Shown in pieces: positions 50,569 through 60,605 of a stretch of 64,000 nucleotides of DNA (the stretch's first letter is position 1; the number at the start of each line of letters is the position of its first letter). The stretch spans positions 1,550,001 through 1,614,000 of the forward strand of contig NZ_CP130748.1 of assembly GCF_030563405.1 (NCBI RefSeq). The letters are read 5' to 3'. The position numbers and the translations under genes are program-made. The notes beneath the pieces are model-generated. The model ran no database searches and was not told the origin of the DNA. It saw nothing but the letters and a program-made list of their open reading frames with translations. The stretch is from Vibrio sp. SNU_ST1. GTDB taxonomy: Bacteria; Pseudomonadota; Gammaproteobacteria; Enterobacterales; Vibrionaceae.

Positions 50569-52152
50569 TTAACCGCGGGCTTTCAAGAACTCAGCGTAAG
50601 TACCGCGGAAATCGTTGATCTTGCCATCTTTGATTTCAAGGATACGAGTTGCAAGCGAGTCTACGAATACACGGTCGTGAGATACGAAGAACAATGTGCC
50701 TTTGTAGTTCTCAAGTGCCAAGTTAAGCGCTTCGATAGACTCCATATCCATGTGGTTTGTTGGTTCATCCATTAGAAGGATGTTTGGTTTATGCATCATG
50801 ATCTTACCAAGAAGCATACGACCTTGCTCACCACCAGAGATAACCTTTACAGATTTCTTAATGTCGTCTTGACCAAACAGCATACGACCTAGGAAGCCAC
50901 GAACAACTTGCTCGTCTTCGCCTTCTTGACGCCATTGGCTCATCCAATCAAACAGGTTCATGTCAGTCTCGAAATCGTGTGCGTGATCTTGAGCGTAGTA
51001 ACCGATGTTTGAGTTCTCAGACCACTTGTACTCACCAGTGCGTGGCTCTAGAGCACCTGCTAGTGTGTTAAGTAGCGTTGTTTTACCTACACCGTTTTCA
51101 CCAATGATAGCAACACGCTCACCCACTTCGAAGATACCGTCGAACTTGTTGTATAGATCTTCTTCAAAACCTTGAGATAGGTTTTCTATCACAAGTGCGT
51201 TACGGAATAGCTCTTTAGACTGCTCGAAACGGATGAATGGGTTTTGGCGGCTAGACGCTTTAACTTCGTCTAGTTGGATCTTATCGATCTGCTTAGCACG
51301 AGACGTTGCTTGCTTCGCTTTAGATGCGTTAGCCGAGAAACGAGATACGAACGTTTGAAGTTCAGCAATTTGTGCTTTCTTCTTAGCGTTGTCAGACAGT
51401 AGACGCTCACGAGCTTGAGTCGCTGCCGTCATGTACTCATCGTAGTTACCAGGGAATAGACGAAGTTCGCCGTAATCAAGGTCAGCCATGTGTGTACAAA
51501 CAGAGTTTAGGAAGTGACGGTCGTGCGAAATGATGATCATTGTGCAGTTACGTTGGTTTAGCGTATCTTCCAACCACTTGATGGTATCCATGTCCAGGTT
51601 GTTCGTTGGTTCGTCAAGAAGCATGATATGCGGGTCTGCAAACAGTACTTGAGACAATAGAACACGAAGTTTCCAACCTGGAGCTACTTCGCTCATCAGA
51701 CCGAAGTGCATAGATTCTTCAATACCTACCGCAAGAAGAAGCTCACCCGCTTTCGCTTCTGCCATGTAACCGTCCATTTCAGCAAACTGAACTTCAAGGT
51801 CAGCCACTTTCATGCCGTCTTCTTCGCTCATTTCAGGCAAAGAGTAAATACGGTCACGCTCTTGCTTAATAGCCCAAAGCTCTTTGTGACCCATGATAAC
51901 CGTGTCGATTACCGTGAATTCTTCGTAAGCAAATTGGTCTTGGTTTAGTTTAGCTACGCGCTCGTTTGGATCGTAGCTTACGTTACCAGCACTTGGCTCA
52001 AGTTCACCAGATAGGATCTTCATGAACGTCGATTTACCACAGCCATTCGCGCCGATTAAACCGTAGCGGTTGCCTTCGCCGAACTTAACTGAAATATTTT
52101 CGAAAAGTGGCTTAGCGCCGAATTGTTGGGTGATATTTGCTGTGGAGATCAA
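50569..52152 (-). CDS. ybiT: ABC-F protein YbiT (ribosome-associated ATPase)
   Basis: A 527-residue protein with two ABC domains and no membrane region. Walker A boxes are [10 protein letters not shown] and [10 protein letters not shown]; Walker B are [15 protein letters not shown] and [15 protein letters not shown]; signatures LLSQVLF-like and [11 protein letters not shown]. The linker with many Lys ([18 protein letters not shown]) is the P-site tRNA-interacting region. Starting [24 protein letters not shown] it matches YbiT more than EttA or Uup. ABC-F proteins resolve stalled ribosomes. Confidence 0.93.
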   Translation of the reverse strand: MISTANITQQFGAKPLFENISVKFGEGNRYGLIGANGCGKSTFMKILSGELEPSAGNVSYDPNERVAKLNQDQFAYEEFTVIDTVIMGHKELWAIKQERDRIYSLPEMSEEDGMKVADLEVQFAEMDGYMAEAKAGELLLAVGIEESMHFGLMSEVAPGWKLRVLLSQVLFADPHIMLLDEPTNNLDMDTIKWLEDTLNQRNCTMIIISHDRHFLNSVCTHMADLDYGELRLFPGNYDEYMTAATQARERLLSDNAKKKAQIAELQTFVSRFSANASKAKQATSRAKQIDKIQLDEVKASSRQNPFIRFEQSKELFRNALVIENLSQGFEEDLYNKFDGIFEVGERVAIIGENGVGKTTLLNTLAGALEPRTGEYKWSENSNIGYYAQDHAHDFETDMNLFDWMSQWRQEGEDEQVVRGFLGRMLFGQDDIKKSVKVISGGEQGRMLLGKIMMHKPNILLMDEPTNHMDMESIEALNLALENYKGTLFFVSHDRVFVDSLATRILEIKDGKINDFRGTYAEFLKARG

Positions 52153-52603
52153 TGCCGTTACCTTTTTAATGTGAAAAACGCCGCAACGTTACTTGTTCGG
52201 GGCTTTAACTGCAAGTCTTGATTGCAATTACCCGCTATTAAGTGAGTGATAACCTAACCAAATCATAGTTTGAGCTGGCTCACACTTTTGATTTTCTATT
52301 TATCGACGAAAAGCCGCTGATTTTCAGGAAAAACAAAATATCAAACAGCGCCCTAAAATGGGAGAGATATAACGTCCCAAATCATGCCGACCATTGAATC
52401 TATCGTATGCTGATTAGTTACGGCAAAAGCAACCCGATCAAAGCAACAACAGACATAGGCAAGACTAGCCTAATCCCTGACAATTTCATGACAAAATCGA
52501 TCGAAACAGGAATAAAGTACTCGCCCCCGATACGGGGTTGGGTTTCACAAAGTAAGATTATCTAACTATAGTAATCCTAACCTCATAATTCTAAGAGACT
52601 TTT
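52153..52603. other. Intergenic region between ybiT and the membrane NTPase-like gene
   Basis: A 451-base gap with divergent leader regions. I see an AGAG ribosome site just before 52604 and no other gene, repeat or regulator site that I can defend. Confidence 0.4.
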
Positions 52604-54949
52604 ATGCGTTCACTATCGCGCTTCTTAATCCTCACTTTGGCCATTCTCTCATGGCCTAGTCATGCCAACTTGGAATATGACTTACAATCTCAGCCGCAGG
52701 TATCCGATTCTGCTGTTGACCTCGATGCTCGAATTGATTCGTTACCCGACCCCCTCTTTATGGAGCCGTCGGACCGACGCCGAGTTAATATCTTGTTAGC
52801 TGAAGTTCTGCGAGTTCAAAAGCAGGAAATCAAAATCTTCGAGCAGCAGATACAAGCTTATAGAGATAACAACGACGTCGATCAATGGTTTGAGGTTCAA
52901 ACCAGTTACGTCACTTTGAATAGCTTAAACGTCAGTAAACAACGCCTTCTAGAACAGACGAACTCTGCGAACAAAGAGCGCTTAACCGGTTTTGGTCCTT
53001 ATGGTGTTACCCAGTTTAAGCAAGAATGGGAATTGACCAAGCTCAATATTGAGTATCTTGCATACTTCCAAATCCGAAGCTTCAAGGCGTTAGTTAACGA
53101 TATCTTTATTTCGCCCGTGCCTGTGATTGGTGCGTCGTTAAAAGTGTTGTTCATCTATTTCGGTTTAGTGTGGTGGCTTGCTAACAGCACTCGCTTAATT
53201 GAGTTGTTTCGAATTAACTTTCTTGAAGCGAAAATGACCCCTCCTTTTCTGGTTCGTGTGATTTGGTACATCAGCCGCGCTGAAAGTGCGATTGCTTGGC
53301 TAATTGCCATCACATTGTCATTGAGAGTGCTTTCTAGTATCCCTAGTCTGCAACATTTGATTTTCCTGGAGATCTTCACGTGGTGGATTCTAGGTGGTTC
53401 GATTGCCATCAGCTTTATTTTGGAATTTGCCTACCGTTTGGGTCGTACATCCAATCAAGAAGTGATCGCGCTGCGCCTATCGACTATCCGCCGTTACGTG
53501 TGGAGCTTCATTGTGGCGGGTGTGATTCTGCAAATATCAAGTATTACGCTAGGCAAAGGCACGATTTATAGTTGGATATATAGCGCCCTGTTTTTCTGGT
53601 TTGTATTGGTTACGGTTTCAGTGCTCAGGTTATGGAGAGCGAAGGTCTTCGATACACTTCAACACATTTCTGAACGTCCGGTATGGGTGAATTGGGCGGT
53701 AAACCGAAAGGATACGTTGTTACTTAATATATTGGCGACAGCCATTGGTATCGTGTGGCTGAGCGTTTACAACTTCCAACACCGAATTATGGCCCTTCTG
53801 TCTAACTACACGCTGTTTAGCCAAGCTTTGGCGTATCTGTTTAGAATCGAAGTGGCTAAGCAGTCAGATCTTGATAAGAATCAGCAAAACTTGGTTCGAA
53901 TCAAAGGCGACCAAACGTATGAATACATTCTGCCGGGTAATATAGACAGTACGTTAATTGACTATGCCGGTGACGAGGTTAAGCAACTGTCTCGCTACTT
54001 GATGTCAGACAGCCCGGCTATCTGTATTGTTTCAGGCGAGCGTGGTGTGGGCGCGACAACGCTGCTTTATACCTTGCTGCACAAAGTATTTAACGCTGAG
54101 CCCGTATATGTAAGCTGCCCTTACGCTGGTTACCAAGAGCTGTTGGCACATCTAGCCGTGAGCATAGGCTTAGAAGAAGAAGCGACTGAAATTCAAATAT
54201 TAGCGCACCTTCGTAAGAGCAATATCACTTACCTTATCGCGATTGATAACGCACAACGACTGGTGAAACCAATGGTCGGTGGCCTGTCTGATTTGATTCG
54301 TTTGACCAACCTTCTGCGTCGTTCTAAAAAGAACCACCGTGTCGTGATATCGATCGCCAAATCAAGTTGGCGATTTGTGGATAGGGCGCGTGGTGAGCGT
54401 CTGCTGTTTGATTTGGTGTGCTTCCTTCCGCGTTGGACAGAGAAACAAGTGGGTGAACTTCTAAATAGCCGTATCAATACGGCTCTTGAGAAGCCGTTGT
54501 CTTTTGATGGCTTAGTAGTCCCTAAACAGTGGGACCAAGATGATATGAGTGAAGAAGAACGCGCACGCCAAGGTTTCTATCGAATTTTGTGGCACTACTC
54601 TGATGGCAACCCTACCGTTGCGCTGCGTTTCTTCCGACTTTCTTTGAACCGAAATAAAGAGACAGATCAAGCGGTAGTACGTTTATTCCATGTCCCTGAA
54701 GCGCAGGAACTAGAGAATATGCCTAAACCTATGTTGGCTGTACTTCGTTCTATCGTACAACTGGAAATCGCTTCTCCGGAAGTGTTGTCTGAATGTACAC
54801 AGCTGAGCACTGCAGAGATAACGGGGATTCTACGTTACTTTGAAAGCCGTGGTTATATTGGTTGGCATGAAGAAAAGGCTCGAATTTCCGAGCACTGGTT
54901 TCGCCACATTACTAACGTTCTTGATCGTCAACATCTACTGGTGAAGTAA
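52604..54949 (+). CDS. Membrane protein with degenerate AAA/NTPase domain, MscS partner
   Basis: A 781-residue protein. It has a signal peptide (LILTLAILSWPSHA), a periplasmic coiled-coil region (residues 25-170, rich in Gln/Glu) and about five or six membrane helices (175-400). The cytoplasmic part has a P-loop-like fold: SGERGVGATTLLYTLL replaces the Walker A lysine by Ala, and LIAIDNAQRLVKP has Asp-Asn instead of Asp-Glu. It ends with a winged-helix-like segment (LSTAEITGILRYFESRGYIG). The ExeA-like overall look suggests a sensor or scaffold rather than an active ATPase. Its stop is one base before the MscS gene, so the two surely act together. Confidence 0.8.
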   Translation: MRSLSRFLILTLAILSWPSHANLEYDLQSQPQVSDSAVDLDARIDSLPDPLFMEPSDRRRVNILLAEVLRVQKQEIKIFEQQIQAYRDNNDVDQWFEVQTSYVTLNSLNVSKQRLLEQTNSANKERLTGFGPYGVTQFKQEWELTKLNIEYLAYFQIRSFKALVNDIFISPVPVIGASLKVLFIYFGLVWWLANSTRLIELFRINFLEAKMTPPFLVRVIWYISRAESAIAWLIAITLSLRVLSSIPSLQHLIFLEIFTWWILGGSIAISFILEFAYRLGRTSNQEVIALRLSTIRRYVWSFIVAGVILQISSITLGKGTIYSWIYSALFFWFVLVTVSVLRLWRAKVFDTLQHISERPVWVNWAVNRKDTLLLNILATAIGIVWLSVYNFQHRIMALLSNYTLFSQALAYLFRIEVAKQSDLDKNQQNLVRIKGDQTYEYILPGNIDSTLIDYAGDEVKQLSRYLMSDSPAICIVSGERGVGATTLLYTLLHKVFNAEPVYVSCPYAGYQELLAHLAVSIGLEEEATEIQILAHLRKSNITYLIAIDNAQRLVKPMVGGLSDLIRLTNLLRRSKKNHRVVISIAKSSWRFVDRARGERLLFDLVCFLPRWTEKQVGELLNSRINTALEKPLSFDGLVVPKQWDQDDMSEEERARQGFYRILWHYSDGNPTVALRFFRLSLNRNKETDQAVVRLFHVPEAQELENMPKPMLAVLRSIVQLEIASPEVLSECTQLSTAEITGILRYFESRGYIGWHEEKARISEHWFRHITNVLDRQHLLVK

Positions 54950-54950
54950 A

Positions 54951-55838
54951 ATGAAGAAGTTATTTATCCTACTATTTGTTGGCTTGGCAAGTGCTGTCAG
55001 TTTCCCGACCTTTGCGACGGAAGAGTTAGCTAACGTAGAAAACATCTCTAAGATAGCGAGCTTGGTGCGATGGAGCGGCGTGTTCTTCTCCATGATCGTT
55101 ATTGCCGCAATGTGGTTGTTGCTTAAGTTTATCAATTCGTTGGTGACCAGTTTTGGTAGTCAGTTCGTGCAATATCGAATGCTGCTACAAAAGCTGCAAT
55201 CGTTTACTCAGTTCTTTATCTACGTGAGCACCGGTCTTATCGTGTTCATGATGAGCTTTAGAATCAACGACCAAATCTTAGCTTTGATTGGTGGTACCCT
55301 CGCCGTGTCGGTCGGCTTTGCGCTTAAAGACTTGGCAGCATCGTTTATCGCCGGCATCACTGTGATGATTGACAGACCCTTTCAGGTTGGTGACCGCGTC
55401 ACGTTCGAAGGCAACTACGGCGACATCATCACCATTGGTTTACGTTCGGTACGAATGAGAACCCTGAACGATGACATCATTACCATTCCGAACAATAAGT
55501 TCTTAAATGAAGTGACCACCAGTGGTAACTATGGCGCATTGGATATGCAAGTGGTGATTCCGTTTTACGTCGGTATGAATGAAGACATCACCCTAGCCCG
55601 CGACCTGATTCAAGAAGCTGCGTCTTCAAGTCGTTACATACACTTGCCAAAGCCAGTAACGGTTCTGGTTAAACAGACGATTACGGATAACTACTTAGCG
55701 ATACAGTTAACTTGTAAGGCTTACGTCGTAGACACGGCGTATGAGAAGTTATTTGAAACCGACATTACCTTACGTGTGATGAAAGAGTTTAAAAAGCACA
55801 ACATCAACCCGCCGAAAATATCAGTGGCGGCACATTAA
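54951..55838 (+). CDS. MscS-family mechanosensitive channel
   Basis: A 295-residue channel. After a signal-like or first helix (MKKLFILLFVGLASAVSFPTFA) there are three more helices, the pore-lining one being ILALIGGTLAVSVGFALKDLAASFIAGITVMIDRPFQVGD. The beta domain (VTFEGNYGDIITIGLRSVRMRTLNDDIITIPNNKFLNE) is the MscS core. It is not the canonical small mscS (286 aa) by context but of the same size. Directly coupled to the NTPase-like gene upstream. Confidence 0.9.
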   Translation: MKKLFILLFVGLASAVSFPTFATEELANVENISKIASLVRWSGVFFSMIVIAAMWLLLKFINSLVTSFGSQFVQYRMLLQKLQSFTQFFIYVSTGLIVFMMSFRINDQILALIGGTLAVSVGFALKDLAASFIAGITVMIDRPFQVGDRVTFEGNYGDIITIGLRSVRMRTLNDDIITIPNNKFLNEVTTSGNYGALDMQVVIPFYVGMNEDITLARDLIQEAASSSRYIHLPKPVTVLVKQTITDNYLAIQLTCKAYVVDTAYEKLFETDITLRVMKEFKKHNINPPKISVAAH

Positions 55839-55916
55839 GCTTAACGCTTTTCATGTTTTGAACGCTTGCAATCGTTTGAAATGGCTTGTATTCATTTCAA
55901 ATGATTAGTCATAAAT

Positions 55917-55960
55917 AAAAACACCTCCGAACTTGCCTTAAGTGCGGAGGTGTTTTTTTA
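55917..55960. terminator. Bidirectional terminator between the MscS and histidine kinase genes
   Basis: ACACCTCCG pairs with CGGAGGTGT, with A and T tracts on each side (AAAAA and TTTTTTT). It can end both convergent transcripts. Confidence 0.9.
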
Positions 55961-55984
55961 TGATCTTTATGATTCAAACTTTGA

Positions 55985-58012
55985 TTAAAGGTTAGACACT
56001 AATAACTGCGGTGTGGCTTTTTGCTGAAGATAGATACTAAAGCGACTTCCTTTACCGACTTCGGATTCAACTCGTATTTCGCCGCCCGTTTGGCTCAAAA
56101 TACTTTGAGAAACGGACAAACCTAAGCCTGTGCCGTCTCTTTTGGTGGTATAGAAAGGCGAGAATATACGTTTCAGTTGCTCTTCTTTAATACCACAGCC
56201 TTCATCTTGGACATGAACAATAGCCCCATGAGACACGCCGTTTTCAACCCAATCTTCACTCGAGATAGTCAATGTGCCCTGTCCGTCCATCGCGTGAATC
56301 GCGTTCATTTGCAGGTTCACTAGAATTTGCAGCAATTGGTTTCGGTTCACTTCGACTGAGGTTTTAGCATTCAATTGCGAGACATACACAATGCCTTTCT
56401 TTTTTGCACCTGTTTTTACGAGCGTAATACTTTCATCGACAATTGGATTGATATGTTGCCAAGTGATTTCGTCCTGTACACCACCGTGTCGGCTATATTG
56501 AAGCAGGCTTCGTGTGATATTTCGGATTCGGTCAATCTGCTCCATAATGGCGTGGACTTCTTCGTCTACACGGCCCACTTCATCGCCGAGTTCAAACTTC
56601 ATTAGCTCAACGTTACCAAGAATTACTGCAGTCGGGTTATTGATTTCATGGGCAATACCTGCGGTTAACTCACCTAACGCTGCTAATTTTTCGTTGACCA
56701 CCAGCTTATCTCTAGCTTGATTGAGAAGCTGGATGTGCAATTCGAGTTCTTCAGTTTTCTCTTTCAAACTGGCGGTACGAGAATGAACCTTACATTCGAG
56801 TTCAGACGCCGCTTGTTGAATCTCTTGATTACGCTCGTGGAGCAGATCTAACATTTTGTCGAACTGTTTCGCAAGCAACGTAAGTTCGTGTTGATCATCC
56901 AAACCCAACGTACCGATTCGCTTGTCTTGCCCCATTTGGACTAGCTTTACAACTTTATGGATGCGTTCAATTGGGTTGAAAAGATCGCGTGCACCACGGT
57001 GTACGATCAAACCTGAAGCTAACAGCAGCAGTATGATGGTGATGCTGATTTCACCAAGGTTAGTCAGATACGTCTCTACGAGTGGCCAGATTAGATAGCC
57101 GGTATAAAGCATGCCAATAACGTTATCAAACTGGTCGTGGATTGGTTGGTAAGCGGTGATGTACCAAGCGTCGTAAACATATGCTCGGTCTAACCACTTT
57201 TGCCCTTGATTCAATACTTTTGAATGAACCTCATGAGAAACGCGAGTACCAATTGCGCGCCCTGCACTGTCTTCACTGTTTAATGGCACATTAGTACTTA
57301 CACGCAGATCATCAAGGAATACGGTAACCGTGCCAATGCGGCGATTAAAACCGTCACGTTGCGGATAGATCAAGTTGCTGATCTGATCGACTAACTGTGT
57401 GCTGTTATTAAGGAGGATCCCGCCATCAAGAAAACCAATAACGTGATCATTCTTGTCTCGAATTGACACAACGGTGCGGCTAACTAAACCCCGAGTTTCA
57501 ACGTTTTGATTATTGAGCATTGGGACTTCGGCTTGCCTTGCAAGGTTTTGGTCTAACTCGTTGAGTTCATTTTGGCTCAATACACTAAAGAACGATTCTT
57601 TGTGTGTCAGGTCGAGGTATTCACGCTTTTTCCCTATGCTCTCAACACTTCTCCAGCGCAAAAAGTCGAGCTTATAGCGAGATTTGTTTTCAGAAACCCA
57701 ACGTGTAAGCTCTTCCTTTGAAATATCACTCGTAAGTTTAATTCGAAAGTTATAAGACTCAGCGAATGCTTGAACGTTATAGGCCTGTTGATTTTGAATT
57801 AGATGGATACTGTTGTCGGCAACATCCAAACGCTCATCAACATCGATCAAAGCCCCCTGCCACGTATAATGAACAGACCAATACAAAGTGATCGCAACAA
57901 GAGCGCATAAAGTTAATATGATCGGCGCTGACGTCAAAAATAACAGACGATAGCGCACCATGGTTTTGAACCGGAACGTCCATTTTGACCACCAGTGACG
58001 TCTAATCGGCAT
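55985..58012 (-). CDS. Sensor histidine kinase, partner of the sigma54 regulator
   Basis: A 675-residue membrane kinase. Its start overlaps the regulator gene's end by 11 bases. Two membrane segments (about residues 22-48 and 315-337) flank a periplasmic cache-like sensor of about 260 residues. After a HAMP region and coiled coil come the HisKA motif LTAGIAHEINNPTAVILGN and the ATPase domain (VHVQDEGCGIKEEQLKRIFSPFYTTKRDGTGLGL). It is of the DctB/NtrB-like subclass that partners sigma54 activators. Its ligand is unknown; a role in tungstate or formate sensing follows only from position. Confidence 0.92.
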   Translation of the reverse strand: MPIRRHWWSKWTFRFKTMVRYRLLFLTSAPIILTLCALVAITLYWSVHYTWQGALIDVDERLDVADNSIHLIQNQQAYNVQAFAESYNFRIKLTSDISKEELTRWVSENKSRYKLDFLRWRSVESIGKKREYLDLTHKESFFSVLSQNELNELDQNLARQAEVPMLNNQNVETRGLVSRTVVSIRDKNDHVIGFLDGGILLNNSTQLVDQISNLIYPQRDGFNRRIGTVTVFLDDLRVSTNVPLNSEDSAGRAIGTRVSHEVHSKVLNQGQKWLDRAYVYDAWYITAYQPIHDQFDNVIGMLYTGYLIWPLVETYLTNLGEISITIILLLLASGLIVHRGARDLFNPIERIHKVVKLVQMGQDKRIGTLGLDDQHELTLLAKQFDKMLDLLHERNQEIQQAASELECKVHSRTASLKEKTEELELHIQLLNQARDKLVVNEKLAALGELTAGIAHEINNPTAVILGNVELMKFELGDEVGRVDEEVHAIMEQIDRIRNITRSLLQYSRHGGVQDEITWQHINPIVDESITLVKTGAKKKGIVYVSQLNAKTSVEVNRNQLLQILVNLQMNAIHAMDGQGTLTISSEDWVENGVSHGAIVHVQDEGCGIKEEQLKRIFSPFYTTKRDGTGLGLSVSQSILSQTGGEIRVESEVGKGSRFSIYLQQKATPQLLVSNL

Positions 58013-59465
58013 ATTCAGAGCCTTCTGTGTTCCAATCTTTATATTTACGCTCTAGCGTTTTCCGTGCAACGCCGAGGTCTCTCGCCGCTGCGGATTTATT
58101 ACCATCATGAAAGCTAACCAATTGCTCTATGTGAGATTTTTCTACTTCTTTGAGTGTCCAAGTATTCGGGTAACCTTCTGCAGCGTCTACGTTATTCAAG
58201 TTTGGTATTTCCGCCCCATGTGACACCGTCACTGAAATGCTAGTGGGTGCAGGATCGCCATTAATTTCGCGCCAATAGTGTGCTGGTGGCTTGTCTAAAA
58301 GAATGCATCTTTCGACTAGGTTCTTGAGTTCGCGAATATTTCCCGGCCATTCGTATTCATTCATCGCCAAAATATCTTCATGCGCCCAGTTTGGGACCGG
58401 TACACTAAGTTCACTCGCTAAAAGACGAGTAAAATGCGGAACAAGCTCTATTAGATCTGATGGACGTTCTCTCAATGGCACAACATCGATTTTAAGCACA
58501 TTGAGTCGGTAGAATAGATCGCGACGGAAGTGCCCTTTTTCGACCTCTTGTTGAAGGTTTCGGTTAGTCGCCGCCACTACTCGTACGTCAACGGCAATTT
58601 CTTTCTCGCTACCGACTGGACGAATAGTGCGTTGCTCTAACACACGCAACAGCGCTGCTTGCATTGGTAGTGGCATTTCACCTATTTCATCAAGGAATAA
58701 GGTGCCACCACTTGCGACTCTGAATAGACCTTCACGGTTTTTCTTCGCGCCGGTAAATGCGCCAGAGGTATGCCCGAATAGTTCACTTTCTAGAAGTTCT
58801 GGGGCGATTGCGCCACAGTTGATTGGTACAAATGGCCCTGTACGTTTACTGGCTTCATGTACACCACGTGCAACTAGCTCTTTACCTGTACCTGACTCAC
58901 CTTCTACAAGAACTGATGCTCGAGAGGGGGCAAATTGACTGATCAGCAATTTAAGCTGTTTGGTTTTATCTGAGTTACCGATTAACTCGGTCTTGATATG
59001 ACGGCTAACATCACGCTTCAATGCGTATTGCATTCTTTGATCAAGGCGCTTATCCATACAACGTAGTACAGCTTGTATCATTTGTTCTAAATTGAAAGGT
59101 TTAAGAATGAAGTCTGAAGCGCCAAGCTTAAGCGCGGATATGGTCATCTCTAGATCGGCATAGCCAGTCATGAAAATAACATCGGCACGTTTGTCGTTGT
59201 CGTTAAACGCCTCTTCCCACTCAATACCAGAGCGTCCTGGCAGGTTGATATCAAGAACAATGAGATCAAAGTGCTCACTCGAACGCAGTATTTCAGCTTC
59301 TTCGACGGATCCTGCACTCGATACCTTGCCAAAGAACTTACCCAGAGCCTTCTTTAGAATAGCCTGCATCCCGACTTCATCGTCCACGACCAAGACGGAA
59401 AACGCTTGATATTGGGTCAATGTGTTTGGGTTGAGGTTCGATGCAGGTGAACTAGGTAAAGACAT
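58002..59465 (-). CDS. Sigma54-dependent response regulator (NtrC family)
   Basis: 487 residues from the ATG at 59465 (MSLPSSPASNLN); the frame is open another 22 codons. A receiver domain has phospho-acceptor Asp in DLIVLDINLPGRSG, a AAA+ domain has GESGTGKELVARGVHEAS and the sigma54-contact loop GAFTGAKKNREG, and the C-terminus has a Fis-type HTH (NKSAAARDLGVARKTLERKY). It must activate sigma54 promoters. Four such candidates lie at fdh and tup genes of this window, with one at 59639, divergent from this gene. The dyads at 59489-59550 are its most likely binding sites. Confidence 0.94.
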   Translation of the reverse strand: MSLPSSPASNLNPNTLTQYQAFSVLVVDDEVGMQAILKKALGKFFGKVSSAGSVEEAEILRSSEHFDLIVLDINLPGRSGIEWEEAFNDNDKRADVIFMTGYADLEMTISALKLGASDFILKPFNLEQMIQAVLRCMDKRLDQRMQYALKRDVSRHIKTELIGNSDKTKQLKLLISQFAPSRASVLVEGESGTGKELVARGVHEASKRTGPFVPINCGAIAPELLESELFGHTSGAFTGAKKNREGLFRVASGGTLFLDEIGEMPLPMQAALLRVLEQRTIRPVGSEKEIAVDVRVVAATNRNLQQEVEKGHFRRDLFYRLNVLKIDVVPLRERPSDLIELVPHFTRLLASELSVPVPNWAHEDILAMNEYEWPGNIRELKNLVERCILLDKPPAHYWREINGDPAPTSISVTVSHGAEIPNLNNVDAAEGYPNTWTLKEVEKSHIEQLVSFHDGNKSAAARDLGVARKTLERKYKDWNTEGSEYAD

Positions 59466-59488
59466 AATGATTAGCCGATGGGGAAAGT

Positions 59489-59505
59489 TGGGACAGAGTG
59501 TACCA
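59489..59505. promoter_or_regulatory. Best copy of the TGGGACA-N3-TGTNCCA dyad upstream of tupA
   Basis: TGGGACA-GAG-TGTACCA has thirteen of fourteen bases in dyad symmetry with three bases between the half-sites. It lies about 140 bases upstream of the sigma54 promoter at 59639. Confidence 0.65.
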
Positions 59506-59523
59506 ATTAACCTTTTGGGCGAC

Positions 59524-59550
59524 AGGGACAATGTGCGACATTTTGTCCTA
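59524..59550. promoter_or_regulatory. Two overlapping further dyads upstream of tupA
   Basis: AGGGACA-ATG-TGCGACA (59524-59540) and TGCGACA-TTT-TGTCCTA (59534-59550) share the half-site TGCGACA. Together with 59489 they form a cluster, as expected for an oligomerising NtrC-type activator. Confidence 0.55.
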
Positions 59551-59638
59551 GCTCATATTTTAATGCATTTTTTTCGCCCAAATGACGCAGTTTTGTTCGA
59601 GATAACAGCAATTTAATGAGACCTGATGCACTATTTAT

Positions 59639-59654
59639 TGGCATTAAGATTGCT
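59639..59654 (+). promoter_or_regulatory. Sigma54 promoter of tupA
   Basis: TGGCATTAAGATTGCT has GG and GC ten bases apart and a perfect TTGCT -12 element. The tupA ATG lies 115 bases downstream. Confidence 0.78.
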
Positions 59655-59768
59655 TATTAGGTGTAGATTCCTAATTACAACAATTAGCGTCTTATGCACA
59701 TGCCCTTCTTTGAGTCCTTTTTAAATAAAGGCATGTCATTCATTTATAACAGAATGGACATAATAATA

Positions 59769-60575
59769 ATGAAAGCAATTCCCCTAACTATTGCAGCTCT
59801 ATCTATCGTCAGTTACACGGCTAGCAGCGCGGAAGACACCACTCATATCAAATTGGCGACAACCACAAGTACCTACCACTCTGGCTTACTGGACTACTTA
59901 CTGCCTGAGTTCGAAAAGGATTCTGGTATCAAGGTTGATGTTCTCGCTGCGGGTACTGGTAAATCACTTCGCATGGGTGAAAACGGTGACGTTGATTTGG
60001 TAATGACTCACGCACCAAAGGCTGAAGCGAATTTCGTTGAAAAAGGTTACGGCGTTTTACCTCGTAAGCTGATGTACAACGATTTTGTTATCGTTGGCCC
60101 ACAAAGCGACCCTGCGAAGATTGAATCTCAAAAAGCAGTAGCTGATGTGTTCAAAGCAATCGCGAACAACAACGTGACGTTTGTTTCTCGTGGGGACGAC
60201 TCCGGTACTCATAAGAAAGAGATGGGTATTTGGGCACAAACTAAGATGGAGCCAAACTTCGGCGGCTATCGCAGCGTTGGTCAAGGAATGGGCCCAACTC
60301 TAAACATGGCGTCTGAAATGCAAGGCTACACCATGACAGACCGTGGTACTTGGTTGGCTTACCAAAACAAACTTGACCTTAAAGTTTTGTTCCAAGGCGA
60401 CAAGAACCTATTTAACCCTTACCAAGTGATTCTTGTTAACCCAGAACGCTACCCAAGCATCAATTACCAAGCAGCGAAAGTATTCAGTGATTGGTTGGTT
60501 AACCCTAAAGGCCAAAAACTGATCAACGACTTTAAGCTGCACGGCAAACAGCTGTTTGTTGCAAGTGCAGAATAG
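59769..60575 (+). CDS. tupA: Tungstate-binding periplasmic protein
   Basis: 268 residues from the ATG at 59769 (MKAIPLTIAALS); upstream codons are possible. The signal peptide ends near TASSA. The ligand segments LATTTSTYHSGLLDYLLPEF, LMYNDFVIVGP and FVSRGDDSGTHKKEMGIWAQ are those of TupA, with the TTTS motif that distinguishes it from ModA. It binds tungstate (and perhaps molybdate) tightly for TupBC. Followed by a 275-base gap before tupB. Confidence 0.93.
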   Translation: MKAIPLTIAALSIVSYTASSAEDTTHIKLATTTSTYHSGLLDYLLPEFEKDSGIKVDVLAAGTGKSLRMGENGDVDLVMTHAPKAEANFVEKGYGVLPRKLMYNDFVIVGPQSDPAKIESQKAVADVFKAIANNNVTFVSRGDDSGTHKKEMGIWAQTKMEPNFGGYRSVGQGMGPTLNMASEMQGYTMTDRGTWLAYQNKLDLKVLFQGDKNLFNPYQVILVNPERYPSINYQAAKVFSDWLVNPKGQKLINDFKLHGKQLFVASAE

Positions 60576-60605
60576 TTTGTTGTAAGAAATGAGTCGTGGG
60601 TTGTA

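Larger units (their letters stand above)
59466..59768. promoter_or_regulatory. Divergent control region, two-component genes and tupA
   Basis: This 303-base gap contains three related dyads (59489-59505, 59524-59540, 59534-59550) and a sigma54 promoter (59639-59654) pointing to tupA. The dyads sit 90-150 bases upstream of the promoter, as enhancer-binding sites do. They also lie just in front of the regulator gene, so autoregulation is possible. Confidence 0.75.
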
